DNA from: Acetivibrio mesophilus
GTDB taxonomy: Bacteria > Bacillota > Clostridia > Acetivibrionales > Acetivibrionaceae
NCBI RefSeq assembly: GCF_004102745.1
Contig: NZ_RLII01000001.1
Span: forward strand, 248,001 to 312,000
DNA length: 64,000 bases
Reading direction: 5' to 3'
Below are positions 1 through 9,914 of this stretch, piece by piece; position 1 is the first letter of the stretch, and the number at the start of each line of letters is the position of its first letter. The position numbers and the translations under genes are program-made. The notes under the pieces are model-generated. The model worked only from the letters and a program-made list of their open reading frames with translations, was not told the origin of the DNA and ran no database searches.

Positions 1-1080
1 CAAGTTGCAGATGAGGATATTCCTCAGTGGTGGAAAGAGTATAAAAAAGGAAAAACCGAACCAACGTACGATGTTGTTGAAATAATAACCTATGAAGCTG
101 CCAACAGTAAAAAACCAACCGACGGACAGGGAACTTCAGAGGGAATATCATCCGGCGAAATCGTACCGGTTACCGCTAACCCAAGTCAAACGAGATTTGT
201 GATGAATGGCAAGCCCGTATCAGTTACGGCGGCGTACAACATAAAAAACACCAATTACTTGCAGCTTCGCGCGATCGCTTCGATGCTAAACGGCACTGCC
301 GCTCAGTTCGATGTAGGTTGGGATGGACAGTATGCCGTAATAGAACCCGGCAGGCCTTATAGTGGCACAGTTACTGCAACCAGACTTCAAAGTACAACTA
401 ATGTCCGCAGTAGTGATACGAAATTCAAGATGAACGGGGAAGTATTTTCATTTTCAGATGCACGGCTAATTGACGGTGATACCAATTACATTCAACTGCG
501 TGAGTTTGCACAGAAGCTTTCCGGAACTGCATCACAGTTCAATGTGTACTGGGACAGCGATGCAGGCCAGGCGGTCATTCAGCCGGGTCTAACTTATACG
601 GGGTGGCCACAGATTATTGAGACATCCGACGATACAGATTCAAGTAGTGAAGAGTCGGAGAAGGAAGTTTACTATATTAAAGCTTCAAAAAACAAAAACT
701 TTGTTATAGATGTATCTGATGCAAGTGAAGATGATGGTGCAAAACTCAATCTTCACACCAAGACCGGTAATGATAATCAAAAATTCAGACTTATCAAAAT
801 GGACGGAGATGTGTATGTAATCCAGTGTGTTCATTCCGGTAAGTGGTGGACCAGCAGCGGGAAGAAGGGAGCGGTACTCAACCAGTCCGTCTCTGTAACC
901 GATGGCAGTTCTATAACCTTCAGAATAATAAAACAGGCAAACGGGACATACAGAATTATAGATAGCGCAGGGCTTTATGTAGGTGTTTCAGATGCAAAAA
1001 TGGAAAATGGAGCAAATATCATACTTTGGACAGAAGCTTCAGATGAAAGTCAGACATTTATTCTTGAAAGGATAGAATAA
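1..1080 (+). CDS. Secreted stalk-domain protein with trefoil lectin-like C-terminus (5' end outside window)
   Basis: The reading frame is open from base 1, so the gene begins upstream of the window; the first ATG at 199 is internal. Two copper-amine-oxidase N-terminal-like stalk domains follow each other (motifs such as NYLQLRAIASMLNG and NYIQLREFAQKLSG). After an acidic Ser/Asp/Glu linker comes a ricin-type beta-trefoil-like domain with NQKFRLIKM and a closing SQTFILERIE. Such stalk domains are usually spacers in exported or wall-associated clostridial proteins, and trefoils often bind sugars; substrate and localisation are inferred. It lies 14 bp before another protein with the same domain pair, so the two are probably co-transcribed. 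Confidence 0.8.
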   Translation, partial: QVADEDIPQWWKEYKKGKTEPTYDVVEIITYEAANSKKPTDGQGTSEGISSGEIVPVTANPSQTRFVMNGKPVSVTAAYNIKNTNYLQLRAIASMLNGTAAQFDVGWDGQYAVIEPGRPYSGTVTATRLQSTTNVRSSDTKFKMNGEVFSFSDARLIDGDTNYIQLREFAQKLSGTASQFNVYWDSDAGQAVIQPGLTYTGWPQIIETSDDTDSSSEESEKEVYYIKASKNKNFVIDVSDASEDDGAKLNLHTKTGNDNQKFRLIKMDGDVYVIQCVHSGKWWTSSGKKGAVLNQSVSVTDGSSITFRIIKQANGTYRIIDSAGLYVGVSDAKMENGANIILWTEASDESQTFILERIE

Positions 1081-1094
1081 AGGAGGCGTATACG

Positions 1095-4000
1095 ATGAAG
1101 AAAAGAATTATCCCACTTTTATTGGCAGCAATTTTGCTCATGGGCATGGTGCCTACTGCGTCAATGGCAGCCAAACCGGAATACACTTCAGAGAACGAGC
1201 CAGTGTATCTTGGCACCGAAGCAGAGTATCAAACTACTCTTGATACCATGTTTGACGAAAACGGCCTGCGAAAGGTAAGAGTGGGTTTTTACAGCAACAA
1301 TGGAGTACTCAATGAAAAATATGGTTTAGTCAACAAATATGGTAATTTTGTGGTACAGCCAATCTATGATGAAATAAAGCTTTATGCATTCAACGAAGAT
1401 TATAACTACGATGTCGAAGAAACGATTTTGCCCCAATATTTTATCGGCGGATACACTCAGGCAGTACGAGATGGTAAAATGGGCCTTCTCAATACAAGAG
1501 GAGAGGAGGTAATTCCCTGTCAGTACGACTTTGTAAGTTTGCCTTCCGAAGGAATGTGCCGCGTGTTCAATGATATACCGGGCAGCTATTACTCGTATCT
1601 TGGATACTGGAATCTGGAGCAAAACAGAGAGGTCGTAAAACCTAGCAAATATGTCACCTTGGAGAAGAATAACAGGATCGGCTCTCCTGAAACCAGCAAG
1701 AAAAAGCCAACTGGCGATTACCTTGCGGTCCATGACTTTATAGAGGGCTATGCCATGGTTTTTACAGAGGCAAGGGTCGATGTCTCCGGGCTCTCATACA
1801 TGGCAACGATCATAGATAAAAACGGTAAGGATATTTTTGGAAAGTCATATTTTGTCTATGACTTTGGAAACACTTATGCAAATTACCCGCAAAAAGGCCC
1901 GTATTTGAGCTATCAGGTGCCTATAACCATTAAGGATCGTACTTTTACCAAGAAAGACGATTCAAATTGGAGAAAAACATTAACCTTTAATACATATGCC
2001 ACCGGACTTGCCGGACCTTCCGGCGTTTTAATAAAGCCCACCTACACAACCGGTATTGGGGCGACTCCCGCTGAAGCCGATCATTTCATCAGCCCTGCAC
2101 GGTTTGAAATCAACACGAAGAATAAGACCATTTACACCGAGAAAGACCATAGACCTGATAAACTCTATGGCACCGGGTATGGCGTCATTGACTTTAGCGG
2201 CAAAGTGCTCATTCCTTTCAGTGAAAACGACCTCAGATACAGCGAAAAGGAAAATGCTTACTCGAGCGGCTACACACTTTATACAAGCACATATAATAAA
2301 ATGGACTATGATGGTGGTGGTATCTTTTTTACCAATGGTTATAATCATGCTTTTAAGTATACGGGAAACTACGACCCAGATGAATCCTACCAGCCATTCG
2401 ATTATTATTTTGTGAAGCCTGATGGCAGCTATCTGAACATATCAAAAAAATTCGGCTGGGATCCAAAGGAGAGCTATTTGACAGGTTATGAATTCAGCGA
2501 ATTCAGTACGACCGGTTATGCCTGGATTCAGAATAAAGAACGCACAAAATGGGGGCTTATTGATTTTTCCGGAAATACCATACTGCCTTTTGAGTTTAAC
2601 AATGTAGATCATGAATCATGGTCGCTTGAGAAAAATGGTTTCGCTGTTGTTGAGAAAGATGGGAAGAAAGGGCTTGTGAACACTGATGGCAAGCTGGTTA
2701 TTCCTTGTTCCTACAAATCATTCGAATTATCCCGCAACTTACCCGCAGATGCAACCGTTATCATTGTGGAAAATGAAAACGGGAAATTAGGCCTTGCAGA
2801 GAAAAAAAACGGCAAGTTATTGCTGCCAGTTGCCTATGATGCTATTGGTGCCGGTACTGTTCTAGTTGGATCCAGTTATGTGCAGCAAAATACACAGATA
2901 ACTTCTACCTTTTTCGATATGGGTGTCTACTATGTTGAAAAAGACGGAAAGACATACTTGCTCGACAAAAATGGGAAAGAAGTGTTTTCAACCGACAAGA
3001 AATTCTACGAAGCAGTCGATGGTCTATACCGCATCGACGGCAGCTACTGCGATAATCGTGGTAGGATCATTATCCCTGATTATCTGGATAATTCAACAAA
3101 CCTTGAGTCAATGGATAGTTTTACCATTTATATTAAGGACGGAAAGGTCTATAGGGCTTCCGCCAATTATCTGAAGAGCACATTTGGCTATAAGACCTAC
3201 TCGCCGGAAAAGACAACAGCCACGCCGTCTTCTACCAGGCTCATGGTAAACGGAAAGAATGTGGCCACAGATGCCTACACCATAGGCGGGAACAATTACA
3301 TCAAGCTTCGTGACCTTGCGGCTATGGTCAATAATACTGAAAAAAACTTTGAGGTTACATATGATGGCTCAAAAAATGCTATTAGCCTCATATCAAATAA
3401 AGCTTATACGAGTGTCGGGGGCGAGATGGCCAAAGGAGACGGTAAAGCCAAGCAGGCAACTCGCACCAACTCTAAAATCTTTGTTGACGGTGGCGAAGTT
3501 TCCATGACTGCTTACAACATTGACGGAAGCAACTACTTTAAGCTTCGCGATGTAATGCAGATATTTGATATCAGCGTTGGATGGGATAGTGCCACATCAA
3601 CAGCAACCATTAACACCAATGGGGGCTATGCACTTACTGCCTATGAGCAAAGCAAATATGATGCTTACCAAAAGGCTTATCAGGAAGCCTTAGAAAATCC
3701 ATACCAGTATAAGCAGATTTACGAGGAGCCTTTTATTCAATTCCAATCCACTCCAAGCAAGCTCCTTTACAAGGTGGGAGAACCCTTTGAAATTGCAGGC
3801 TTTAAGGTGGCCGATGTAGATGTTTACGGTTTCGCGACTGATGTTACTTCAGACATCGAATTAAGAGTAAATTCCACCAAGATTTACGATGGCTACAAGT
3901 TCACACAGGCAGGCGATAAAATCGTTGATTGTTACTACAAGGGTGAGAAGCTCAACTATTTCAAAATCAGTGTTATAGCTGATGATATCAAATTATTGGA

Positions 4001-4403
4001 AAGCGGGCACTATTATCTTAAGATCAATGGAAAGTACATTTATCCTGTTTCCGGCGGCTGGTACTGGATGGAGCTTTCTGATAAGAAACCGGATAAACCC
4101 TTTAATATCCAATTGGTCGGCAACAGCGAGGAGCGTGGTCCGATGTACTACATCATGTATGATGGCCAATACATTAGGCCACAAACGAATAAAAATGGTG
4201 GTCAGCTTATGGCCGACAATGTTCAGTACGTGTGGCGTATCAATAAGTACACCAAATTTTGCACCATTCGAGACTATGGCAATCAAAAGTTGCTGGTTAA
4301 TGCTTCGGGAGCAAAGTATGACAATGGAACAAAAGTTACAATATGGTCTTACACGGGCTCAGCACCGGAGCACGGAAAGCTAACATTTATCAAGGCAGAT
4401 TAA
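1095..4403 (+). CDS. Secreted WG-repeat protein with stalk and trefoil domains
   Basis: 1102 residues. A lipid-free signal peptide (MKKRIIPLLLAAILLMG, cleavage near TASMAA) predicts export. Residues of about 60-700 carry many WG-type beta repeats (KYGLVNKYGNFVVQPIYDE, KKGLVNTDGKLVIPCSYK, KWGLIDFSGNTILPFEF). About 715-830 holds two copper-amine-oxidase-like stalk domains (NNYIKLRDLAAMV, SNYFKLRDVMQIF), and the last 110 residues look like a trefoil lectin fold. The start is well supported by AAAGGAGG a few bases upstream. It is followed by a strong terminator. The shared stalk and trefoil modules with the preceding gene suggest a pair of surface proteins. Molecular function is unknown. Confidence 0.88.
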   Translation: MKKRIIPLLLAAILLMGMVPTASMAAKPEYTSENEPVYLGTEAEYQTTLDTMFDENGLRKVRVGFYSNNGVLNEKYGLVNKYGNFVVQPIYDEIKLYAFNEDYNYDVEETILPQYFIGGYTQAVRDGKMGLLNTRGEEVIPCQYDFVSLPSEGMCRVFNDIPGSYYSYLGYWNLEQNREVVKPSKYVTLEKNNRIGSPETSKKKPTGDYLAVHDFIEGYAMVFTEARVDVSGLSYMATIIDKNGKDIFGKSYFVYDFGNTYANYPQKGPYLSYQVPITIKDRTFTKKDDSNWRKTLTFNTYATGLAGPSGVLIKPTYTTGIGATPAEADHFISPARFEINTKNKTIYTEKDHRPDKLYGTGYGVIDFSGKVLIPFSENDLRYSEKENAYSSGYTLYTSTYNKMDYDGGGIFFTNGYNHAFKYTGNYDPDESYQPFDYYFVKPDGSYLNISKKFGWDPKESYLTGYEFSEFSTTGYAWIQNKERTKWGLIDFSGNTILPFEFNNVDHESWSLEKNGFAVVEKDGKKGLVNTDGKLVIPCSYKSFELSRNLPADATVIIVENENGKLGLAEKKNGKLLLPVAYDAIGAGTVLVGSSYVQQNTQITSTFFDMGVYYVEKDGKTYLLDKNGKEVFSTDKKFYEAVDGLYRIDGSYCDNRGRIIIPDYLDNSTNLESMDSFTIYIKDGKVYRASANYLKSTFGYKTYSPEKTTATPSSTRLMVNGKNVATDAYTIGGNNYIKLRDLAAMVNNTEKNFEVTYDGSKNAISLISNKAYTSVGGEMAKGDGKAKQATRTNSKIFVDGGEVSMTAYNIDGSNYFKLRDVMQIFDISVGWDSATSTATINTNGGYALTAYEQSKYDAYQKAYQEALENPYQYKQIYEEPFIQFQSTPSKLLYKVGEPFEIAGFKVADVDVYGFATDVTSDIELRVNSTKIYDGYKFTQAGDKIVDCYYKGEKLNYFKISVIADDIKLLESGHYYLKINGKYIYPVSGGWYWMELSDKKPDKPFNIQLVGNSEERGPMYYIMYDGQYIRPQTNKNGGQLMADNVQYVWRINKYTKFCTIRDYGNQKLLVNASGAKYDNGTKVTIWSYTGSAPEHGKLTFIKAD

Positions 4404-4416
4404 TGAAAGATGACTG

Positions 4417-4457
4417 ACCTCCCATTTGATATGCGATATTGAATGGGAGGTTTTTTA
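4417..4457 (+). terminator. Rho-independent terminator of the stalk-protein operon
   Basis: A perfect 10-bp stem (ACCTCCCATT at 4417-4426 with AATGGGAGGT at 4442-4451) is followed by six T residues. Confidence 0.9.
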
Positions 4458-4662
4458 TTTGGTATCTTTTTTTCAATATTATAAAAAATAATATAAAGAA
4501 AACATACTAAATTGGGATTTTACTGCTGAGGCGGCAAATGTATGAACAATTTTGGTGGCGATATAACAATTTATGATATTATAGAGTAGCAAAGATATGG
4601 CTGATATCGAAAGCAGCGGAAAACAATTGACGGTCAAATGAAACAGGGAAAGGAACAGAAAT

Positions 4663-5358
4663 ATGAATAGACTGTTGTTATTGGAAGATGATATCAATTT
4701 GATTGATGGACTGCGCTATTCTTTGAAAAAGAACGGCTTTATGTTGGATGTAGCACAAACAGTCGCACAGGCGTATGAATGTTTAAAGTCAACTGCTTAT
4801 GACCTTTTACTGCTAGATATTACCCTCCCGGACGGAAGTGGATTCGATGTGTGCGATTTGGTGCGCAAGCAAGGGAATCAGGTGCCGATTATATTTTTAA
4901 CTGCATTGGATGAGGAAGTGAATGTGATTCGAGGACTGGACAGCGGTGGCGATGATTACATCACAAAGCCGTTCAGACTGGGGGAGCTTTCCTCTCGCAT
5001 TCGGGCTCTGCTGCGGCGAGTAAACATATCGAACAGCGAAAAAATGACTATACTAGAAAGTGGTGACCTTTCCATTGATCTGATGGGAAGCCGAGTATTT
5101 TGCAAAGGACAGGTATTGGATTTGACAAATGCGGAATACCGCTTGCTTTGCTTGCTGGTGCGGAATGCCGACCGCATTGTGACACGGGACATGATTTTGA
5201 GAGAACTGTGGGATAGTACTGGTAACTTTGTGGATGACAACACATTATCCGTTTATGTACGGCGGCTTCGGGAAAAGGTGGAAATTGATCCGTCCCATCC
5301 ACAGCGTTTGGTCACTGTTCGCGGATTTGGGTATCGATGGAATGAGGTGTCTATATGA
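4663..5358 (+). CDS. OmpR/PhoB-family response regulator
   Basis: 231 residues: a receiver domain (acidic pair E8/D9/D10, phospho-acceptor D52 in LLLLDITLPDG, K at DDYITKPF) and a C-terminal winged helix (LTNAEYRLLCLLV, DNTLSVYVRRLREKVE, VRGFGYRWNE). The start follows a GGGAAAGGAACAG ribosome binding site. Its last four bases overlap the start of the sensor kinase, so the pair is translationally coupled. A MacB-type ABC exporter follows, the usual arrangement for systems that sense and expel antimicrobial peptides or similar envelope toxins; the ligand cannot be read from sequence. Confidence 0.93.
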   Translation: MNRLLLLEDDINLIDGLRYSLKKNGFMLDVAQTVAQAYECLKSTAYDLLLLDITLPDGSGFDVCDLVRKQGNQVPIIFLTALDEEVNVIRGLDSGGDDYITKPFRLGELSSRIRALLRRVNISNSEKMTILESGDLSIDLMGSRVFCKGQVLDLTNAEYRLLCLLVRNADRIVTRDMILRELWDSTGNFVDDNTLSVYVRRLREKVEIDPSHPQRLVTVRGFGYRWNEVSI

Positions 5359-6584
5359 ACCTTTTTATGGATAAGCAAGTTCGATGGTATTGTTTATTTT
5401 TGATTTTCTTTTCAATTTTGCTGCTTGGCATGAATGTATTGTGCAGTATCAATCAAGTAAATTGCGCAAAAGAGATCTATATAACACATGACGAGGCGAT
5501 TGCATCCTATCTTTTAGAACATGGGGTTTCCAGAGAGGTAGTTGCAAATGCCTTAACGAGCAATAAAGTCAGTGAAACGGGAAAAGAATTGCTGGCTATG
5601 GTTGGCATAGACCACCAGACTGAGAATCATAAACTTCCTTATATTTCCGAACTCCAGCAGTCCTCCCTTTCTGGCACTGTCACGATTTCGATATTATTGA
5701 TTCTGGTATTGATTGTCATAACTTCTCGTTTCTTTTGGATGAGGAAGCAGCTATATTTGCAGGCAAATAGAGTGATAGGCAATTACATTAATGGAGACTT
5801 TTCCAACCATCTTCCGCAAAATAGCGAGGGAGCAATTTATCAGGTGTTTGCTTCTGTTGAACAGCTTGCCACTATACTGCAATCCAAAATAGAGACAGAG
5901 AATAAGATAAAGGAATTCTTGAAAAACACAATTTCTGATATATCGCATCAGCTTAAAACACCTTTGGCTGCAATTACCATGTATCAGGAGATCATCGAAG
6001 ATGAGCCGGACAATGCAGAAACGGTAAAGGAATTTTCAAAAAAAATCCGCGTATCACTAAATCGCATGGAACAGCTTATTCAGTCAATGCTGAAAATAAC
6101 TCGTTTGGATACGGGAAATATTGCTTTCGAAAAAAGCAGTTATTCTGTGGCAGAGTTGATAGCCAACTCGATCAATGAACTGACTACTCGCGCAAAAAAT
6201 GAAAACAAGCAAATCATTGTAGACGGTGATCCCAAACAGCATATTTTCTGTGATATGCAGTGGACGAGCGAAGCCATCGGAAATATCGTAAAGAATGCTC
6301 TGGACCATACCGGTTCAGGAGAAGTGATTCGCATTACATGGGAGCAAACTCCAGTTATGGTTCGGATTTTTATTTCCGATGATGGAGACGGAATCGCTCC
6401 TGAAGACATCTACCATGTATTCAAACGCTTTTATCGAAGTAAAAATTTGCAGAAAACAACGGGAATCGGACTGGGGCTTCCTCTCGCAAAATCTATTGTG
6501 GAAGGGCAAGGTGGTGTAATCTCCGTGGAGAGCAAACAACATCATGGCACCACTTTTACCCTTTCTTTCCTTACAGAATCGTAA
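5355..6584 (+). CDS. Membrane sensor histidine kinase
   Basis: 409 residues. A first membrane segment (about residues 12-30), an extracytoplasmic stretch of roughly 80 residues and a second membrane segment (about 112-132) precede a HAMP-like region. The phospho-acceptor is H198 in ISHQLKTPLAAI, and the ATPase domain has the N box (GNIVKNALDHTG), the G1 box (DDGDGIAPED) and the G2 box (GIGLGLPLAKSI). It overlaps the response regulator by 4 bp and precedes the exporter genes by 63 bp, so it most likely controls them. Confidence 0.93.
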   Translation: MNLFMDKQVRWYCLFLIFFSILLLGMNVLCSINQVNCAKEIYITHDEAIASYLLEHGVSREVVANALTSNKVSETGKELLAMVGIDHQTENHKLPYISELQQSSLSGTVTISILLILVLIVITSRFFWMRKQLYLQANRVIGNYINGDFSNHLPQNSEGAIYQVFASVEQLATILQSKIETENKIKEFLKNTISDISHQLKTPLAAITMYQEIIEDEPDNAETVKEFSKKIRVSLNRMEQLIQSMLKITRLDTGNIAFEKSSYSVAELIANSINELTTRAKNENKQIIVDGDPKQHIFCDMQWTSEAIGNIVKNALDHTGSGEVIRITWEQTPVMVRIFISDDGDGIAPEDIYHVFKRFYRSKNLQKTTGIGLGLPLAKSIVEGQGGVISVESKQHHGTTFTLSFLTES

Positions 6585-6647
6585 GGCTAAATTCATCTTA
6601 TTGTAAGCTACTTATGCTATCCTTTTAGGAGAGGAGGCATTGATACA

Positions 6648-7343
6648 ATGGATATATTGAAAGTAGAAAATTTATGTAAAACTTATGGAAAGGGCGAAGC
6701 AAAAGTAGACGCCTTAAAGAACGTATCCTTTTCGCTGAAAAAGGGAGAATTTGCAGCTGTGGTTGGAGAATCAGGCTCAGGCAAGAGTACTCTTCTTAAT
6801 TGCATCGGAGCATTGGATAACCCGACTTCTGGTATTATTCTTGTGGATGGGCAGAACTTGTTTTCCATGAAGGAAGAAGAACGAACCATTTTCAGACGTC
6901 GCAATATCGGTTTTATCTTTCAGTCCTTTCAACTTGTTCCTGAACTGAATGTGGAGCAGAATATCATATTTCCATTGCTTCTGGATTATCGCAAACCTGA
7001 CCCCGCAGCAGTCAAGGAAATCCTGGAGCTTTTGGGACTGACAGAGCGTCGCCGACATTTACCAAGCCAGTTGTCCGGTGGTCAGCAGCAGCGTGTCGCC
7101 ATTGGACGAGCCTTGATTACCAAACCCAAACTGATTTTAGCCGATGAGCCAACCGGTAATTTAGACAGCAAAAATAGTCAGGATGTTATTGACCTGCTGA
7201 CAAAGGCTTCCCGTCAATACCAGCAGACCATCCTGATGATTACCCACAATAAAAATCTGACAACATCGGTGGATCGGGTATTCCGAGTATCGGATGGCAT
7301 TCTTACGGATTTGGGAGGGGCAGTTAATGAAGCATTATCTTGA
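6648..7343 (+). CDS. ABC transporter ATPase, MacB/LolD type
   Basis: 231 residues with Walker A (GESGSGKST), Q-loop (FIFQSFQLVP), ABC signature (LSGGQQQR), Walker B (LILADEPTGNLD) and H-loop (MITHNK). This subclass partners FtsX-type permeases and drives mechanotransmission or export of peptides, lipids or drugs. An AGGAGAGGAGG site lies upstream. Its 3' end overlaps the permease start by 17 bp. The preceding two-component genes are the probable regulators. Confidence 0.94.
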   Translation: MDILKVENLCKTYGKGEAKVDALKNVSFSLKKGEFAAVVGESGSGKSTLLNCIGALDNPTSGIILVDGQNLFSMKEEERTIFRRRNIGFIFQSFQLVPELNVEQNIIFPLLLDYRKPDPAAVKEILELLGLTERRRHLPSQLSGGQQQRVAIGRALITKPKLILADEPTGNLDSKNSQDVIDLLTKASRQYQQTILMITHNKNLTTSVDRVFRVSDGILTDLGGAVNEALS

Positions 7344-9687
7344 TCTTGTCCCCATTTCGGAAAAGGTTCATCGGAAACAGAACAGGATGTCGATTTTCTG
7401 TATAGTCCTGGCGGTGTCTTTGGTCACAACGATATTCGGTATGGCGGATATGTTTATCCGCAGTCAGATTTTGCAGACGCAATTAGATGACGGCAACTTT
7501 CATATTGCTATTCTTGATATTACAGATGAAGACGCGGCTTTGATTGCAAAGCGCACTGATATAAAAGCCGCTGCCCGATATGGTGTTTTGAATTACAGAG
7601 GCGAGAAAGGATATACAATATTTGGAAAAGACTCCATTATCGTGGGATGCGACAAAGCCTGGGTAACAGAATTGCTGGTGGATAATATCACAGAGGGAAA
7701 TTTCCCTCAGATAGATACCCAAGCTATGATTACGGAGAGTGCAAAAGATAGGTTTGGTTTGCAGCTTGGGGATTCAATTACTATTGATGGACCTGATGGG
7801 AAGAAACTGCAATATACTCTTTCAGGCTTTTGTCGGAACGCATCCAAAACCATGAGTGAGGATTCCTACGGAATCATCCTCACCACAGACGCTTTTCGTG
7901 CCTTGTACCCAAATAAAAACAGCAACAGGCTGACGGACTACAATAGTATGCTGTTTGTTCGGTTTGAAAATGCATGGAATGCCAGGCAGGAGATTAACGA
8001 TTTGAAAACGGATTACGGTTTTTCCGAGGAGCAAATTGTAGAAAACAGCAAGCTACTTGGGCTTTTGGGTCAAAGTGGCAGCTCTTTTATGCTGCAAATA
8101 TATGCCACTGCTGGTGTTTTGTTTGTATTGGTTATGGTTGCAGGTATTATGATGATTGCCAGTAGCTTAAACAGTAATGTAGCTTGGCGTACCAGGTTTT
8201 TCGGTCTGATGCGCTGCATTGGCGCGACACCCAAGCAGGTAATGCGTATAGTTCGTAAGGAGGCACTCCGCTGGTGCTGGTTTGCTATTCCTGCGGGAAT
8301 TGCGATTGGTGTTGTCGTAATCTGGACTTTGTGTGCAGTTTTAAGAACTGTCAGCCCCGAGTATTTCGGCGAAATGGCTATCTTCGGTTTGAGTATTCCC
8401 AGTATTTTCGCCGGGATTATTGTGGGACTGTTTACAGTTTTGCTTGCAGCCCGTTCCCCGGCAAAAAAGGCGGCAAAAGTTTCCCCACTGGAGGCGGTTT
8501 CCGGCAACGCCAGCGACTATCAGCCGGTAAAAAAAGCGGCGAATACAAAGCTGTTTAAAGTTGAAACAGCCTTGGGAATCCATCATGCAAAAGCCAGCAA
8601 GAAAAACCTGATTTTGATGGTTGGTTCTTTTGCCTTAAGTATTATCTTGTTTCTTTCTTTTTCTGTAACAGTGGAATTTATGAATCATGCTTTAACTCCC
8701 CTGCGTCCCTGGAAGGCAGATCTGTCTATTATCAGCCCGGACTATTCCTGCTCTATAGGCAGTGAACTTTTGGAAAAACTTAAGGAAAATCCCGCGGTTA
8801 AATCAGTTTATGGAAGGATGTTTGCCTATGATGTGCCGGTTACAGTGAACGGTTCACAAGAAAAGATGGATCTAATTTCCTACGAGCAGCATCAATTTGA
8901 CTGGGCGAAAGATTATCTGTTAGAAGGCTCCATTGACGATGTTATAAAGAATCCGAATACCGCTCTGATTGTCTTTGAACCGGAAAATACTTTACGGGTT
9001 GGGGATACGGTGACGATGACGATAAGTAATCGGCTTCAAGAAATTCATATAGTGGGTATGCTTTCAACATCTCCCTTTAAAAATGGCAATGATGTTGGAA
9101 TTATGATCAGTTCGGAAGCTACTTTCCGTCAAATTACGGGAGAATCCGACTACACTATACTTGATATCCAATTGAAGAAAAAAGCAACCGATGAAGATGT
9201 AAGTGCCATCAAGCAAATGGCGGGAGTTTCCAATACTTTTTCCGATGAACGAATGAGCAAAAACAGCGTAATGGCAACTTATTATTGTTTCTGGTTGTTT
9301 ATCTATGGCTTTTTGGTCATGATAGCATTGATTACGGTGCTCAATGTTATAAACAGTATCGCTATGAGCGTGTATGCAAGAACCAACCAGTATGGCGCTT
9401 TTCGAGCTATTGGTCTTAGCATGCGTCAACTTAATAAAATGGTAATTTCCGAAGCTTGCACCTATACTATCATTGGCAGTTTTGTGGGAACTGTGCTGGG
9501 ACTGTTCTGTAACAAGACTTTATTTTATATGATAGTAAGTTCTAAGTGGGGAACCTCTTGGACAATCCCATGGACAGAGCTGGGGATTATTCTTCTGGTT
9601 GTAGTTCTATCTGTTGCTTTGGCAGTTCAAAAACCAATGAAGAAGTTCAAAGAGATATCCATTGTGGACACAATCAATATGCAATAA
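7327..9687 (+). CDS. FtsX-family ABC permease
   Basis: 786 residues from the ATG at 7327, chosen over an in-frame upstream codon at 7294 because GGGAGGGG sits six bases before it. The protein has an N-terminal membrane anchor, a large extracellular domain, a first FtsX core with several membrane helices (about residues 255-390), then a second anchor, extracellular domain and FtsX core (about 635-775). This duplicated layout is usual for Firmicutes permeases handling antimicrobial peptides. It forms a transporter with the overlapping ATPase gene; the substrate is unknown. Confidence 0.9.
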   Translation: MKHYLDLVPISEKVHRKQNRMSIFCIVLAVSLVTTIFGMADMFIRSQILQTQLDDGNFHIAILDITDEDAALIAKRTDIKAAARYGVLNYRGEKGYTIFGKDSIIVGCDKAWVTELLVDNITEGNFPQIDTQAMITESAKDRFGLQLGDSITIDGPDGKKLQYTLSGFCRNASKTMSEDSYGIILTTDAFRALYPNKNSNRLTDYNSMLFVRFENAWNARQEINDLKTDYGFSEEQIVENSKLLGLLGQSGSSFMLQIYATAGVLFVLVMVAGIMMIASSLNSNVAWRTRFFGLMRCIGATPKQVMRIVRKEALRWCWFAIPAGIAIGVVVIWTLCAVLRTVSPEYFGEMAIFGLSIPSIFAGIIVGLFTVLLAARSPAKKAAKVSPLEAVSGNASDYQPVKKAANTKLFKVETALGIHHAKASKKNLILMVGSFALSIILFLSFSVTVEFMNHALTPLRPWKADLSIISPDYSCSIGSELLEKLKENPAVKSVYGRMFAYDVPVTVNGSQEKMDLISYEQHQFDWAKDYLLEGSIDDVIKNPNTALIVFEPENTLRVGDTVTMTISNRLQEIHIVGMLSTSPFKNGNDVGIMISSEATFRQITGESDYTILDIQLKKKATDEDVSAIKQMAGVSNTFSDERMSKNSVMATYYCFWLFIYGFLVMIALITVLNVINSIAMSVYARTNQYGAFRAIGLSMRQLNKMVISEACTYTIIGSFVGTVLGLFCNKTLFYMIVSSKWGTSWTIPWTELGIILLVVVLSVALAVQKPMKKFKEISIVDTINMQ

Positions 9688-9703
9688 TGCTTATTTATAA
9701 CGT

Positions 9704-9731
9704 GAACGACTTCATAAGGAGTCGTTCTTTG
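9704..9731 (+). terminator. Rho-independent terminator after the ABC exporter operon
   Basis: An 8-bp perfect stem (GAACGACT at 9704-9711, AGTCGTTC at 9720-9727) with an 8-nt loop precedes TTTGTTATT. Confidence 0.75.
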
Positions 9732-9914
9732 TTATTATGGTAGTAATATATAAAAAATGAAGTCGATTATATGGGAATGTTTTCCCATAAACATACTGAT
9801 GATATAATAAATACTGTTAGAGTTGGATAGTGAAATTGGTTGGATGTTATCCGAAGTAAAGCTTGCGAAGAGATATGTCTAGGTATCGCAGAAATAAAGG
9901 AGGCGAGCAATACT

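Noticed and set aside
2056-2415. Overlapping ORFs of 60-145 codons inside the large genes, on both strands.
   Set aside because: They lie in other phases of convincingly coding genes, lack ribosome binding sites and show no family motifs.
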